A DNA stretch of 64,000 nucleotides from Clostridium aestuarii (GTDB lineage: Bacteria; Bacillota; Clostridia; Clostridiales; Clostridiaceae): NCBI RefSeq assembly GCF_026735135.1, contig NZ_JAPQER010000002.1:372001-436000 (forward strand), given 5' to 3'. The position numbers and the translations under genes are program-made. Below the pieces are notes generated by a model. That model saw nothing but the letters and a program-made list of their open reading frames with translations, was not told the origin of the DNA and made no database searches. Positions 36,043 to 45,950 of the stretch are shown here, in pieces; position 1 is the first letter of the stretch, and each line of letters begins with the position of its first letter.

Positions 36043-38157
36043 CTACTTGTTATCAGTATTACTTTCTTCTTCTGATTCTTTAATAGCATCTTTTCTTGAA
36101 AGATTTATTCTTCCCATTGAATCGATATCTGTAACTTTAACTAATATCTCATCTCCTACTGAAACTATGTCTTCAACCTTATTTACTCGTTTAACATCAA
36201 GTTTTGATATATGGACTAAGCCTTCTTTACCTGGTAATATTGCAACAAATGCACCAAAATTAGAAATTTTAGTTACTCTACCTAGATAAATTTCTCCAAC
36301 TTTTACTTCTTTAGCATATCCATTAATCATTTCTAAAGCTTTGTTACCACATTCATAATTTTCAGCAGTTACGAATACTGACCCATCATCTTTTATGTCA
36401 ATTTTAACTCCAGTTTCATCTATGATTTTATTTATTGTTTTTCCACCTGGTCCTATAACATCTTTGATTTTTTCAGGATTAATAGTTACAGTAAATACTT
36501 TTGGTGCATATTTAGATACTTCTTTTTTGGGTTCAGAAATACATTCATTCATTACTTTTAATATTTCTAACCTTGCTTTTTTAGCATCATTTATAGCAGT
36601 TTTTATACAACTGTTTGATAATCCTGATATTTTAGTATCAACTTGTATTGCTGTAATTCCCTTTTCAGTTCCAGCTACTTTAAAGTCCATATCTCCAAAG
36701 AAATCTTCTAATCCTTGTATATCTGTAAGTATTTCTTCTTGCTGTAAATCTTCACTTGTAACTAGTCCCATAGCAATTCCTGCTGCTGGTCTTATAATAG
36801 GAACACCGGCATCAAGTAAAGCAAGAGTACTACCGCAAACACTTGCTTGAGAAGTAGATCCATTTGAACTCAATACTTCTGATACTAATCTTATAGCATA
36901 TGGGAAATTTTCTTCACTAGGGATTAATGGTTCAAGAGCTTTTTCAGCTAATGATCCATGACCTATCTCTCTTCTATTAGGTCCTCTTAATGGTCTTGTT
37001 TCTCCTACACTATAAGATGGGAAATTATAATGATGCATATATCTTTTAGATGTCTCTTCACCTATGCCATCTATAGTTTGCCCTTCGTTTATAGATCCTA
37101 AAGTTGTTACAGTCATAACTTGAGTTAATCCTCTTGTAAACACTCCACTTCCATGAGTTCTTGGTAAAACACCTACTTCAGCAGATAAATTTCTTATTTC
37201 ACTAAATTTTCTACCGTCCGGTCTTCTTTTTTCATTCAAAATCATATTTCTAACAATTTCTTTTTGAGTTTTATATACTACCTCATTTATATCAGAAATA
37301 TTATCAGGATATTTTTCAGCAAATTCTTCGCTGATTTTTTCTTTAACTTTATCCATAGCTTCATTTTTAGCAGCTTTTTCAGTTATATACATAGCATCTT
37401 TTATCATTTCAAAAGCAAAATCTTTTACTTCTTTTTCTATTTGTTTATCTGCAGTATACATTTCAACTTCAATTTTAGTTTTACCATATTTTTTCATGAC
37501 TTCTTCTTGGAACTGAGCTATTTTTTTACATTCTTCAAATCCGAATATTATAGCATCATACATTACATCTTCTGGAACTTCCTTGCCACCTGCTTCTATC
37601 ATCATAACTCTATCTTTAGTAGCACAAACTGTTAAGTCTAAATCACTTTCTTCTCTTTGTTTTGAATTAGGATTTATTACAAATTCACCATTAACAAGTC
37701 CTACAGATACAGTTCCAACAGGAGTTGTGAATGGTATACTAGATAGACATAAAGCTAAAGATGCTCCATTCATTGCTAATATATTTGGTAAATTATCATG
37801 CTCAACAGACACGACAGTACATACTATTTGAACATCATTTCTAAATCCTTTTGGGAAAAGCGGTCTTAATGGTCTATCAATGGCCCTAGCGTTAAGAATA
37901 GCTTTATCAGAAGGTTTACCCTCTCTCTTTATAAAACCTCCTGGGATTTTTCCTACTGAATATAGTCTCTCCTGGTATTCTATACTTAATGGAAAAAAAT
38001 CAATACCCGCTCTAGGACTCTCTGATACATTAGCATTAACCAATATTACAGTATCACCATAGCTTATTTTTAAAGCGCAGTTTGAAAGCATACCTAACTT
38101 TCCAAATTCGCCTATTAATTTTCTACCAGCAATAGTTGTTTCAAAAACATTATTCAT
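36043..38157 (-). CDS. pnp: Polyribonucleotide nucleotidyltransferase
   Basis: About 704 residues. It has two RNase PH domains (about 10-220 and 310-530), an alpha-helical linker, a KH domain ([17 protein letters not shown]) and an S1 domain ([20 protein letters not shown]) at the end. It degrades RNA phosphorolytically 3' to 5' with RNase Y and helicases in the degradosome. The start is the ATG at 38157, since GGGAGG lies 7 nt upstream; the longer frame has no ribosome site. It is co-directional with rpsO, its universal neighbour. Confidence 0.97.
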   Translation of the reverse strand: MNNVFETTIAGRKLIGEFGKLGMLSNCALKISYGDTVILVNANVSESPRAGIDFFPLSIEYQERLYSVGKIPGGFIKREGKPSDKAILNARAIDRPLRPLFPKGFRNDVQIVCTVVSVEHDNLPNILAMNGASLALCLSSIPFTTPVGTVSVGLVNGEFVINPNSKQREESDLDLTVCATKDRVMMIEAGGKEVPEDVMYDAIIFGFEECKKIAQFQEEVMKKYGKTKIEVEMYTADKQIEKEVKDFAFEMIKDAMYITEKAAKNEAMDKVKEKISEEFAEKYPDNISDINEVVYKTQKEIVRNMILNEKRRPDGRKFSEIRNLSAEVGVLPRTHGSGVFTRGLTQVMTVTTLGSINEGQTIDGIGEETSKRYMHHYNFPSYSVGETRPLRGPNRREIGHGSLAEKALEPLIPSEENFPYAIRLVSEVLSSNGSTSQASVCGSTLALLDAGVPIIRPAAGIAMGLVTSEDLQQEEILTDIQGLEDFFGDMDFKVAGTEKGITAIQVDTKISGLSNSCIKTAINDAKKARLEILKVMNECISEPKKEVSKYAPKVFTVTINPEKIKDVIGPGGKTINKIIDETGVKIDIKDDGSVFVTAENYECGNKALEMINGYAKEVKVGEIYLGRVTKISNFGAFVAILPGKEGLVHISKLDVKRVNKVEDIVSVGDEILVKVTDIDSMGRINLSRKDAIKESEEESNTDNK

Positions 38158-38228
38158 TTTTTTACCTCCCTTCAATATGTAAACCTAATAATATTATTAC
38201 CTATTATAACTAATTTAATAAAATAATA

Positions 38229-38247
38229 GAGCGGTACTAGCCCGCTC
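38229..38247 (-). terminator. Terminator after rpsO
   Basis: GAGCGG and CCGCTC form a GC-rich 6-bp stem around a 7-nt loop, followed on the minus strand by TATTATTTTATT. It lies 5 nt past the rpsO stop. Confidence 0.75.
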
Positions 38248-38251
38248 CAAG

Positions 38252-38515
38252 TTATTTTCTTAATCCTAATTTTTTAATTAAAGTACGATATCTTTCAATA
38301 TCTTGATCTTTTAAGTAATTTAAAAGACCTCTTCTCTTACCAACCATCATTAAAAGACCTCTTCTTGAATGATAATCTTTTTTATGCATTTTCAAGTGTT
38401 CATTTAAGTGGTTAATTCTTTGTGTTAATAAAGCAATTTGAACTTCTGGAGAACCAGTATCTCCTTCATGTGTTGCATATTGTGTTATTAATTCTTGCTT
38501 CTTAGCCTTTTCCAT
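38252..38515 (-). CDS. rpsO: Ribosomal protein S15
   Basis: An 87-residue 30S protein binding the 16S three-way junction. The family core [19 protein letters not shown], then [12 protein letters not shown] and [12 protein letters not shown], is intact, and the size is normal. AAATTTGGAGGTG precedes the ATG. Its own promoter (38605-38633) and a structured leader suggest autoregulation by S15, as known for other bacteria. Co-expression with pnp by read-through is likely. Confidence 0.97.
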   Translation of the reverse strand: MEKAKKQELITQYATHEGDTGSPEVQIALLTQRINHLNEHLKMHKKDYHSRRGLLMMVGKRRGLLNYLKDQDIERYRTLIKKLGLRK

Positions 38516-38551
38516 ATCTAAGCACCTCCAAATTTGTTAATCCCCTATATT

Positions 38552-38592
38552 CCATGGATGCCGCCGGCCAGTCAAGCACTCATAGGATAAGG
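38552..38592 (-). promoter_or_regulatory. Structured rpsO leader, probable S15 autoregulatory RNA
   Basis: Read on the minus strand, CC-ATG-x-GTGC (from CCTATGAGTGC) pairs with GCAT-x-CAT-GG to form a long hairpin with a GC-rich loop (GGCCGGCGGC region). This is strikingly GC-rich for this genome and ends about 35 nt before the rpsO start. G-C/G-U stems of this sort are the known recognition element of S15. That S15 binds it is inference. Confidence 0.5.
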
Positions 38593-38604
38593 TTCATAAA
38601 TGTT

Positions 38605-38633
38605 ATTATAGCAAATAACTGCCAAAATGTAAA
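38605..38633 (-). promoter_or_regulatory. rpsO promoter inside the ribF 3' end
   Basis: TTTACA (38633-38628) and TATAAT (38610-38605) with 17 bp between on the minus strand. It lies within the last codons of ribF. Confidence 0.75.
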
Positions 38634-39550
38634 TCGTTTTTTTGATTTTCTACATAAGATTTATCTTTTGATATTTGAGAAGAAAGTTCATTAAGAGAAT
38701 TAAACTTTTTTTCATCTCGTATTCTATCAATAAAATATATTTTTACATTTTCATTATATATATCTTTATCAAAATTCAATATATGAGTCTCTATACTTAA
38801 TTTTTTATCTTTAACTGTTGGATTATAACCTATATTAGTTATACCTTTATATTTATTATTGTTATACTCTACAATAGAGTAATACACACCACCACGTGGT
38901 AATATAAATCTTTTATTGTAATCCAAATTTATTGTAGGAAAATGAAGTTTTCTTCCTAACTGTTTGCCCTGTATAACCTTTCCTTCTAACATAAAAGGTC
39001 TTGTTAAATAATAATTAGCTTTTTTAAGTTCACCTTCTGATAATAAATGTCTTATTCTGGAACTACAAATCACTTCATCATTAAATTTTACAGGATCCAT
39101 TACATATACTTCAACTCCAAGCTTATGTCCTAAGTTTTTAAGCAACTCAATGTCTCCTAGATTTTTATATCCAAATCTATAATTAAATCCTACTATAAAA
39201 CCTTTAGCATTGTAATGCTTAACCAAATTTTTTATAAAATCTTCAGGAGATATTTTCATGAAATTTTCATTGAAATTTGTATAATTAACAATATCTATTC
39301 CAATTTTCTCAAAAAGTTTTGATTTGGTTTTATTTGTAATTATTAGCTTAGGAGCTAAATCTTCATTAATAGTTGTTAAGGGATGATTTTTAAAAGTAAA
39401 TATCATACTTTTAACATTACTAGCTTTTGATAACTCAATTGTCTTATTAATTAAACTCATATGTCCCATATGTAAGCCGTCAAAACTTCCTAATGTTATA
39501 TAGGTTTCTTCTTTTAGTTTAATATTAAAATTATCTTCGTATATCATCAT
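38606..39550 (-). CDS. ribF: Bifunctional riboflavin kinase/FAD synthetase
   Basis: A 314-residue enzyme making FMN and FAD. The N-terminal FAD synthetase is a nucleotidyltransferase with LGSFDGLHMGHMSLI (the HxGH motif, about 22-36), FTFKNHPLT, and GFNYRFGYKNLGD, ending SSRIRHLLSEGELKKA. The C-terminal riboflavin kinase domain starts at about 185 (GKVIQGKQLGRKLHFPT, then RGGVYYS and IGYNPTV). AGAGGT precedes the paired ATGs. It overlaps the downstream rpsO promoter. Confidence 0.95.
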   Translation of the reverse strand: MMIYEDNFNIKLKEETYITLGSFDGLHMGHMSLINKTIELSKASNVKSMIFTFKNHPLTTINEDLAPKLIITNKTKSKLFEKIGIDIVNYTNFNENFMKISPEDFIKNLVKHYNAKGFIVGFNYRFGYKNLGDIELLKNLGHKLGVEVYVMDPVKFNDEVICSSRIRHLLSEGELKKANYYLTRPFMLEGKVIQGKQLGRKLHFPTINLDYNKRFILPRGGVYYSIVEYNNNKYKGITNIGYNPTVKDKKLSIETHILNFDKDIYNENVKIYFIDRIRDEKKFNSLNELSSQISKDKSYVENQKNDLHFGSYLL

Positions 39551-39561
39551 TTATTTAACCT

Positions 39562-40431
39562 CTAAAGCAATAATTTCTTAATTTTAAGACCTGTATCTTT
39601 TCGCATACCAATACCTATAAATTTTTCATCTTCAGTATAAAAACGATACATTTTATTTAATTCAAATTTTTTTAACAGATTTTGATTTTGTATTTCAACA
39701 CCATTGATTAACAATTTAGCTACTTTACTAGTTACATTTATTTTTTTGTATTTATCTAAAGCTTCATCTAATGGAATTAAAAAATCATTTATATTATCTT
39801 CTGTTATATCTTCTAATTTTATTGAATCATTTTTTTTAAAGTTTCCACTTTCAGTTCTTTCAAGATACCACATAGTACCACCGCAATTTAATTTAGTTCC
39901 TATATCATAACACAGACTTCTAATATAAGTACCTTTTGAACATTTAACTTCAAATGTAACATACGGCAGATTAATATCTAAAATATTAATTTCATGTAAG
40001 GTAATATTTCTAGCTTGCCTTTCTATTTCTATACCTTGACGTGCAAGCTCATATAATCGTTTACCTTGTACTTTTATAGCTGAATACATAGGAGGTATTT
40101 GAGAAATTTCACCTTTAAAAGAATTAATGGTGTTTTTTAAATCAGTTTCAGAAATATTCACTTCGCTAGTACTAATGATTTTTCCTTCTCTATCGTAAGT
40201 GTCAGTAACTACTCCTAATTTTAATTGAGTTTTATATATTTTATAATCGTTCATTATATAATCTACAATTTTAGTTGCTTTTCCAATACATACTGGAAGC
40301 ACTCCACATGCCATAGGATCTAAAGTACCAGTATGCCCAACTTTTTTTATTCTAGTAATATTTCTTATTTTCCTTACAACATCAAAGGAGGTTATTCCTT
40401 CAGGCTTATAAACATTTACTATACCATTCAT
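39562..40431 (-). CDS. truB: tRNA pseudouridine(55) synthase
   Basis: A 289-residue enzyme that forms pseudouridine 55 in the T-arm of tRNAs. The catalytic Asp is in VGHTGTLDPMACGVLP (about 32-47). KVQGKRLYELARQG and VKCSKGTYIRSLCYDIG are conserved, and a short C-terminal PUA-like segment follows. It overlaps nrnA by ATGA, so translation is coupled to it. Confidence 0.96.
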   Translation of the reverse strand: MNGIVNVYKPEGITSFDVVRKIRNITRIKKVGHTGTLDPMACGVLPVCIGKATKIVDYIMNDYKIYKTQLKLGVVTDTYDREGKIISTSEVNISETDLKNTINSFKGEISQIPPMYSAIKVQGKRLYELARQGIEIERQARNITLHEINILDINLPYVTFEVKCSKGTYIRSLCYDIGTKLNCGGTMWYLERTESGNFKKNDSIKLEDITEDNINDFLIPLDEALDKYKKINVTSKVAKLLINGVEIQNQNLLKKFELNKMYRFYTEDEKFIGIGMRKDTGLKIKKLLL

Positions 40432-41402
40432 TTTATCAACTCTTTTTCTATTTCTTTAATTAAAAGCTTTTTAGTGATTTCAAGTGATTTTTTACACAAA
40501 AAACCTGAAGCTCTGATGTGTCCTCCGCCTCCAAAGACTTCAGCTATTTTCCTAACATCCACTTTACTTTTAGATCTTAAGCTAACTTTTGTTCCTTCTT
40601 GAGATTCTTTTAATAATAATGTTACTTCAACAGTATTTATTTTAGTTCCTATAGATATTATATCTGACGTATCAGCTTTATCAAGTTCAAATTCATCAAG
40701 TAGTTTTTGGGTTAATTCCATCACACATACTTCTTCATTAAGAACCAAAAACATATTATCTATTACTCTACCATGCAATTTTAATCTTGAAAAATTCATA
40801 TTTTCAAAAATATTTCTATGAATTTGTGAAAAATCAATTCCTGTATTTATTAAATTTGCTGCAATATTATGAGTTAATGGTGTAGTATTAGAATGCTTAA
40901 AAGAACCTGTATCCGTAATTAGTGCTGTATATAAGCAAGTGGCTATATCTTTATCTATAAAAACATCCATTAAATTAAGCAACTCATATACAATTTCTGC
41001 TGTTGCTGCAGCCTTAGCATTAACATAATTTAAATCACCATATAAATCATTTGATAAATGGTGATCTATGTTTATTAAAGTATAGTTACTATTTTGAAAT
41101 TTCATATTAGAACTAATTCTTTCTACATTTCCACAATCTAATACTATTACTGTATCAGTATTTTCTAAAACACAACAATTATTTTTGTCTATTTTTAATG
41201 AAGATGGTAAATATCCAAAATTTTCAGGAAGAATATCTTTTGACATAATATAAACTTCTTTGCCTAATTTAAGAAGCCCTTGCATTAATGCAAGAGAGCT
41301 TCCTAAGGCATCACCATCAGGTGATACATGGTATGTGATTCCTATTTTTTCACTTTTTCTTATAACATCAATAATATCATCTATTATCATGAGCCTTTTC
41401 AT
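40428..41402 (-). CDS. nrnA: DHH/DHHA1 phosphoesterase, nanoRNase/pAp phosphatase
   Basis: About 320-324 residues. The DHH domain has HVSPDGDALGSSLALMQ (about 25-41), VLDCGN and the DHH motif in INIDHHLSND. The DHHA1 domain ends with GGGGHIRASGFLC. It degrades short RNA (2-5 nt) and pAp in Firmicutes. The start is either the ATG at 41402 or the one at 41390; the first is within the rbfA 3' end and neither has an ideal spacing. It overlaps rbfA by about 14-26 nt and truB by 4 nt, so the three are coupled. Confidence 0.92.
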   Translation of the reverse strand: MKRLMIIDDIIDVIRKSEKIGITYHVSPDGDALGSSLALMQGLLKLGKEVYIMSKDILPENFGYLPSSLKIDKNNCCVLENTDTVIVLDCGNVERISSNMKFQNSNYTLINIDHHLSNDLYGDLNYVNAKAAATAEIVYELLNLMDVFIDKDIATCLYTALITDTGSFKHSNTTPLTHNIAANLINTGIDFSQIHRNIFENMNFSRLKLHGRVIDNMFLVLNEEVCVMELTQKLLDEFELDKADTSDIISIGTKINTVEVTLLLKESQEGTKVSLRSKSKVDVRKIAEVFGGGGHIRASGFLCKKSLEITKKLLIKEIEKELIK

Positions 41403-41745
41403 CCTTCTTTAAATTATGAATAAGTTCATTTATATGCATACCATTTTCTATACTATTATCTAGTTCTAAGATTATTTGTGGAGTGCATCTTAACTTAACT
41501 CTATGACCCACTTCACGTCTGATGAATCCAAGAGAACTTTTTAATGCATTAAAACTAGCTTTTTTAGACTCTTCATTTCCAAAAAGACTAACAAAAACTT
41601 TTGCATATCTTAAGTCATTTGTTACTTCAACTTTTGTTATACTAACCATAGCTGTAAGTCTAGGATCATTTACATCATCTCTGATTATATTACTGATTTC
41701 TTTTTTTACTTCTTCATTAATTCTACCTAATCTATATTTAGACAT
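41377..41745 (-). CDS. rbfA: 30S ribosome-binding factor A
   Basis: A 122-residue KH-like assembly factor for the 30S subunit and cold adaptation. Typical stretches are RLGRINEEVKKEISNIIRDD, VTNDLRYAKVFVS and HRVKLRCTPQIILELDNSIE. The size is normal. It lies between infB and nrnA, as in most Firmicutes. GAGGAGAGATAT precedes the ATG. Confidence 0.95.
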   Translation of the reverse strand: MSKYRLGRINEEVKKEISNIIRDDVNDPRLTAMVSITKVEVTNDLRYAKVFVSLFGNEESKKASFNALKSSLGFIRREVGHRVKLRCTPQIILELDNSIENGMHINELIHNLKKDEKAHDNR

Positions 41746-41766
41746 ATATATCTCTCCTCAGTATTT

Positions 41767-43857
41767 TTATATATGTTTAGGTTTTATTTCTTCCATAATA
41801 TAAGCTTCTACTAAATCGCCTTCTTTTAGGTCATTGAATTTCTCTATTGTCATTCCACATTCATATCCTGTAGCTACTTCTTTTACGTCATCTTTAAATC
41901 TCTTTAGTGATGAAATTTCTGATTCAAAAATTACGATACCATCTCGTATAACCCTAACTTTACTATTTCTTGTTATTTTTCCATTTGTTATATAACATCC
42001 AGCAACAGTACCTATACTTGAAATTTTATACGTTAATCTAACTTCAGCAGTACCTAAAACAACCTCTTTATATTCTGGTTCTAACATACCAACCATAGCA
42101 GCTTTTATATCATCTAAGGCATCATATATAACTCTATATGTTCTTACGTTTACGCCTTCTTTTTCAGCTAAAGTTGTTGCATTATTAGAAGGTCTAACGT
42201 TAAATCCTATAATTATAGCATCAGATGCTGCCGCAAGAGTAACATCTGTTTCATTGATAGCTCCAACAGCACCATGAATAACTCTAACTTTAACAGAATC
42301 AGTAGATAATTTTTCTAAAGATTGTTTAACAGCTTCAACTGAACCTTGAACATCAGCTCTAACTATTACACTTAATTCTTTTACTTTACCTTCTTGAATT
42401 TGATTATATAAATCTTCAAGAGAAACTCTATTTGTTGTTTGAAGACGTTGCTCTCTTAAATTTTCTTTTCTATTTTCTGCCATGTTTCTAGCTGTTTTTT
42501 CGTCTTTAACTACATTGAATCTATCTCCTGCATCAGGTACTTCTGACAAGCCTAAGATTTCTACTGGAATAGATGGTCCAGCCGAGTTGATTTTATTACC
42601 TTTATCATCAAACATAGCTCTTATTCTACCATATGTAGAACCAACTAGGATTGAATCTCCTCTATTAAGAGTACCATTTTGAACCAATAATGTTGCTACT
42701 GGTCCTCTACCTTTATCTAATTTAGCTTCAATTACAGTACCTCTAGCTTTTCTATTTGAATCAGCTTTTAGTTCTTGCATTTCTGAAGTTAAAATTACCA
42801 TTTCAAGTAGAGTATCTATTCCTTCTTTAGTATGTGCTGATACTGGAACACATATAACATCGCCACCCCAATCTTCTGCGATTAAATTGTGCTCTGTTAA
42901 TTCTTGTTTAACTCTATCTATATTTGCACCAGGTTTATCAATTTTATTTATAGCCACAACAATAGGAACATTAGCTGCTTTACAGTGATTTATTGCTTCT
43001 AATGTTTGTGGCATTATTCCATCATCTGCTGCAACCACAAGAATAACTATATCTGTTATTTGAGCACCTCTTGCTCTCATAGTTGTAAATGCCGCATGAC
43101 CTGGAGTATCTAAAAATGAAATTTTCTCACCGTTTATTTTTACGGTATAAGCACCTATATGTTGAGTTATTCCACCAGCTTCTGTTTCAGTAACTTTTGC
43201 TTTTCTAATAGCATCAAGTATTGAAGTTTTACCATGGTCAACATGACCCATTACAGTTACAACTGGTGGTCTTGTTTCAGCATCATTTTCTTCAATATCT
43301 TCTTCAAATTCTTCAACCCCTGTTATATTTTGTTCTTTTTGTATAACTAAGGCATTAAATTTTTCACCAAGTTTTTCAGCTGTATTAAAATCCAACTCTT
43401 GGTTTATTGCTGCCATTACACCCATAAACATTAATTGTTTTATTACTTCTGTTATCGGTTTGTTTAATTTATCAGCCAATTCTTTTACTGTAATCGTATC
43501 TTCCATTTCTATTGTTATTTGGTCATCTAGTTCTTCTTGATTTTTATTGTCTAAGTCTACATTGTTACAATCTTCTTTTATTTGTTTTTTCTTTTTAGTT
43601 TTTTTCTCTTCAACTGAATTGTTAGCATCTTCCTCATATTCATCTACTATACTTTTAGGTGTATCATCCATATCCTGTTTTTTACTATTTTCAGAATCAT
43701 CATCAAATAGTTCCTTTATCAACTCAGCATCTTCCTCATCTAATACACTCATATGATTTTTTATTTTAATACTAAATTCATTTAAAAGTATTTCTATTAA
43801 TTCTTTACTTGTTATATCTAATTCTTTTGCTAATTCGTAAACTCTTGTTTTAGCCAA
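41767..43857 (-). CDS. infB: Translation initiation factor IF-2
   Basis: About 696 residues. The short N-terminal IF2_N motif ([19 protein letters not shown]) is followed by an acidic, Lys-rich linker and a second IF2_N. The GTPase then shows [29 protein letters not shown] and NKIDKPGAN, and domains II to IV follow to the end. It loads fMet-tRNA onto the 30S subunit. I choose the TTG at 43857 as start, since GGGGGTG lies 5 nt upstream and [10 protein letters not shown] is the usual family start; the ATG at 43872 overlaps that site. The ylxQ gene, normally just upstream, is missing. Confidence 0.96.
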   Translation of the reverse strand: MAKTRVYELAKELDITSKELIEILLNEFSIKIKNHMSVLDEEDAELIKELFDDDSENSKKQDMDDTPKSIVDEYEEDANNSVEEKKTKKKKQIKEDCNNVDLDNKNQEELDDQITIEMEDTITVKELADKLNKPITEVIKQLMFMGVMAAINQELDFNTAEKLGEKFNALVIQKEQNITGVEEFEEDIEENDAETRPPVVTVMGHVDHGKTSILDAIRKAKVTETEAGGITQHIGAYTVKINGEKISFLDTPGHAAFTTMRARGAQITDIVILVVAADDGIMPQTLEAINHCKAANVPIVVAINKIDKPGANIDRVKQELTEHNLIAEDWGGDVICVPVSAHTKEGIDTLLEMVILTSEMQELKADSNRKARGTVIEAKLDKGRGPVATLLVQNGTLNRGDSILVGSTYGRIRAMFDDKGNKINSAGPSIPVEILGLSEVPDAGDRFNVVKDEKTARNMAENRKENLREQRLQTTNRVSLEDLYNQIQEGKVKELSVIVRADVQGSVEAVKQSLEKLSTDSVKVRVIHGAVGAINETDVTLAAASDAIIIGFNVRPSNNATTLAEKEGVNVRTYRVIYDALDDIKAAMVGMLEPEYKEVVLGTAEVRLTYKISSIGTVAGCYITNGKITRNSKVRVIRDGIVIFESEISSLKRFKDDVKEVATGYECGMTIEKFNDLKEGDLVEAYIMEEIKPKHI

Positions 43858-43887
43858 ATAGTTCACCCCCATTAGTTTTTTTTAATT

Positions 43888-44154
43888 TTATTCACTTAAA
43901 ATTTCTATTTTTAATTTATCATAGATTTCACTACCTATTTTGCATTGTAAATTTTTGTCAAGTCTTTTAGATTTAAAAGAGGCTTCTAAACAACTAACAT
44001 CTTTACATATATAAGCGCCTCTCCCTGGTTTTTTACCAGTTAAATCTATAGAAATTTCGCCTTCTTTATTTTTCACAATTCTTATTAATTCTTTTTTAGG
44101 CTTCATTTCTGAACAGCCAGTACACATTCTTTTGGGTATTTTCCTTACTTTCAT
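43888..44154 (-). CDS. ylxR: YlxR family RNA-binding protein
   Basis: An 88-residue basic DUF448 protein. It starts with RKIPKRMCTGCSEMKPKKEL and has the conserved GKKPGRGAYICKD segment; the Cys pairs may bind zinc. Bacillus and Thermus homologues are implicated in RNA binding and RNase P modulation, and the function here is uncertain. It lies between nusA and infB. A 19-nt palindrome precedes its AAAGGTGG site. Confidence 0.9.
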   Translation of the reverse strand: MKVRKIPKRMCTGCSEMKPKKELIRIVKNKEGEISIDLTGKKPGRGAYICKDVSCLEASFKSKRLDKNLQCKIGSEIYDKLKIEILSE

Positions 44155-44180
44155 AAATAAATTACCACCTTTCTTCAGAA

Positions 44181-45242
44181 TTATTCTGAAGTTAGAGTTT
44201 CGCTAGCTTGAGATTCACTCTTTATATCAATTTTCCAACCTGTTAATTTAGCTGCAAGTCTAACATTTTGACCTTCTTTTCCTATTGCTAAAGACAGTTG
44301 ACTATCCTCTACAATTATTTTAGCAGATTTGTTATCTTCATTAATTGATACATCAATAACTTTTGCTGGACTTAAGGCATTGGCAATATATTTTTCAGGT
44401 AAATTACTCCATTTGATTATATCTATTTTTTCATTTCTTAGTTCATTAACTATATTTTGTACTCTTATTCCTTTTGGTCCTACACAAGCTCCTGTAGCAT
44501 CTACGTTTTCATCATTAGAATGAACAGCAATTTTAGTTCTTGAACCAGCTTCTCTTGATATACTTTTAATTTCTACTACTCCTGAATATATTTCAGGAAC
44601 TTCCAATTCAAATAATCTTTTTACTAAACCTGGATGTGTTCTTGAAACAACTATTTGAGGTCCCTTTGTTGTATTTTTAACTTCAACTATATAGAATTTG
44701 AATTTTTGGTTGAAATTATATTGTTCACCAGGCATTTGTTCATTAGAACACAGTACTGCTTCAAGTTTTCCTAAATCAACAAATACATTTCCTTTATCTT
44801 TTCTTATGATAGCTCCAGTAATTATATCATATTCTTTTGCTACAAATTCACTATATATTACTTTTCTTTCAGCTTCTTTTATTCTTTGAATAACTACTTG
44901 TTTAGCTGTTTGTGCTGCAATTCTTCCGAATTTTTTAGGAGTAACTTCTATATCAACTATATCACCCATTTGATATTTAGGATCATATTGTCTAGCATCT
45001 TCTAAACTTATTTCATTAACAGTTGCAGGATTTTCTTCAACTACTTTTTGTGAATATACGTGCATTTCACCATTGTCTTTATCAATTGTTACTTTTACAT
45101 TTTGAGAATTTCCACCACTTTTAGCAAAATTCTTTTTATAAGCTGATACTAATGCATCTTCAACCGTATCAAATAACAACTCTTCACTAATTCCTTTTTC
45201 TTTAACAATTTCTTTTAAGGCATCAATAAATTCTACATTCAT
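44181..45242 (-). CDS. nusA: Transcription termination/antitermination factor NusA
   Basis: A 353-residue protein, the length usual in Firmicutes that lack the C-terminal acidic repeats. An N-terminal RNA-polymerase-binding domain (about 1-130) is followed by an S1 domain (VYSGVVEIKSISREAGSRTKIAVHS lies at its end), then two KH domains (CVGPKGIRVQNIVNELRNEK; LAIGKEGQNVRLAAKLTG). It modulates pausing and intrinsic termination. Its operon leader contains a terminator (45780-45806), which fits NusA-dependent autoregulation. Confidence 0.97.
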   Translation of the reverse strand: MNVEFIDALKEIVKEKGISEELLFDTVEDALVSAYKKNFAKSGGNSQNVKVTIDKDNGEMHVYSQKVVEENPATVNEISLEDARQYDPKYQMGDIVDIEVTPKKFGRIAAQTAKQVVIQRIKEAERKVIYSEFVAKEYDIITGAIIRKDKGNVFVDLGKLEAVLCSNEQMPGEQYNFNQKFKFYIVEVKNTTKGPQIVVSRTHPGLVKRLFELEVPEIYSGVVEIKSISREAGSRTKIAVHSNDENVDATGACVGPKGIRVQNIVNELRNEKIDIIKWSNLPEKYIANALSPAKVIDVSINEDNKSAKIIVEDSQLSLAIGKEGQNVRLAAKLTGWKIDIKSESQASETLTSE

Positions 45243-45258
45243 TGTCTTACAAACCTCC

Positions 45259-45720
45259 TCAAAACTCCCCTTTTAGTGTAATTTTTTTAATTTTATTTTT
45301 AGGTATACTAACATTTTCATTTTCTATTTCAATTGAAATATTTTCATTATTAAAATCTAATAATTTACCTATATATGTTTTTTGACCATTATATAATCTT
45401 GATAATTTTATGTTTACTATATTATTTATATATTTACTAAGATGTTTATCATTATATAATGTTCTCTCAATACCTGGAGAAGATATTTCTAAATAATAGC
45501 TTTCGCTTATAGGATCTTTTTCATCCAGCATATCACTTAATTTTCTACTAACTTTTCCACAATCTTCTAAAGATATACCTTCAGCTTTATCTATATATAT
45601 TCTAAGATAATTTTCTTTGTTTTCTTTTATATATTCTATATGGTATAATTCATAATTTAGTTGTACTACAATAGGTTCTACTAAATTTGAAAGTTTATCA
45701 ATTAAAATATCATTTTTCAT
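45259..45720 (-). CDS. rimP: Ribosome maturation factor RimP
   Basis: A 153-residue protein needed for 30S assembly. The N-terminal alpha/beta domain (VQLNYELYHIEYIKENKENY, RIYIDKAEGISLEDCGKV) and the Sm-like C-terminal beta-barrel (YLEISSPGIERTLYNDKH; IENENVSIPKNKIKKITL) are typical. AAGGAGGGTC precedes the ATG at 45720. It is the first gene of the rimP-nusA-ylxR-infB-rbfA unit. Confidence 0.94.
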   Translation of the reverse strand: MKNDILIDKLSNLVEPIVVQLNYELYHIEYIKENKENYLRIYIDKAEGISLEDCGKVSRKLSDMLDEKDPISESYYLEISSPGIERTLYNDKHLSKYINNIVNIKLSRLYNGQKTYIGKLLDFNNENISIEIENENVSIPKNKIKKITLKGEF

Positions 45721-45779
45721 TTCTGACCCTCCTTACTCTTAGTTTTTACAATTTATTTTTAAATAAACAAACATTAATG

Positions 45780-45806
45780 AAAAACGCAACATCAGTTGCG
45801 TTTTTT
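45780..45806 (-). terminator. Intrinsic terminator in the rimP leader (probable attenuator)
   Basis: AAAAACGCAAC and GTTGCGTTTTT form an 11-bp perfect stem around a 4-nt loop and, on the minus strand, are followed by TTTTTC. It lies about 60 nt before the rimP start but about 70 nt after the promoter start point, so it terminates leader transcripts. An upstream hairpin (GAGTGGG...CCCGCTC, 45818-45838) could be its regulatory partner. Confidence 0.7.
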
Positions 45807-45877
45807 ACAAATATAAAGAGCGGGCTTTAACCCACTCTTATGCGAACATTTATTTGCAAAGTAATTTATTCAACTTC

Positions 45878-45906
45878 ATTGTAACATACTAAAAAATCTA
45901 TTTCAA
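45878..45906 (-). promoter_or_regulatory. Promoter of the rimP-nusA operon
   Basis: TTGAAA (45906-45901) and TACAAT (45883-45878) with exactly 17 bp between, read on the minus strand, in the 230-bp gap after polC. Confidence 0.75.
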
Positions 45907-45950
45907 GTAAATATAAGAAAACAATTTATCCTAAACTTGTAAATGCACCA

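Noticed and set aside
37264..37635. Long antisense ORF inside pnp
   Set aside because: Very Phe/Ser/Tyr-rich translation, typical of the reverse strand of a coding gene in AT-rich DNA; other antisense ORFs in mutS, polC, topA and infB were dropped for the same reason.
41377..41402. Frameshift between rbfA and nrnA
   Set aside because: The overlap of the two frames is a normal translational coupling; both proteins have complete termini.
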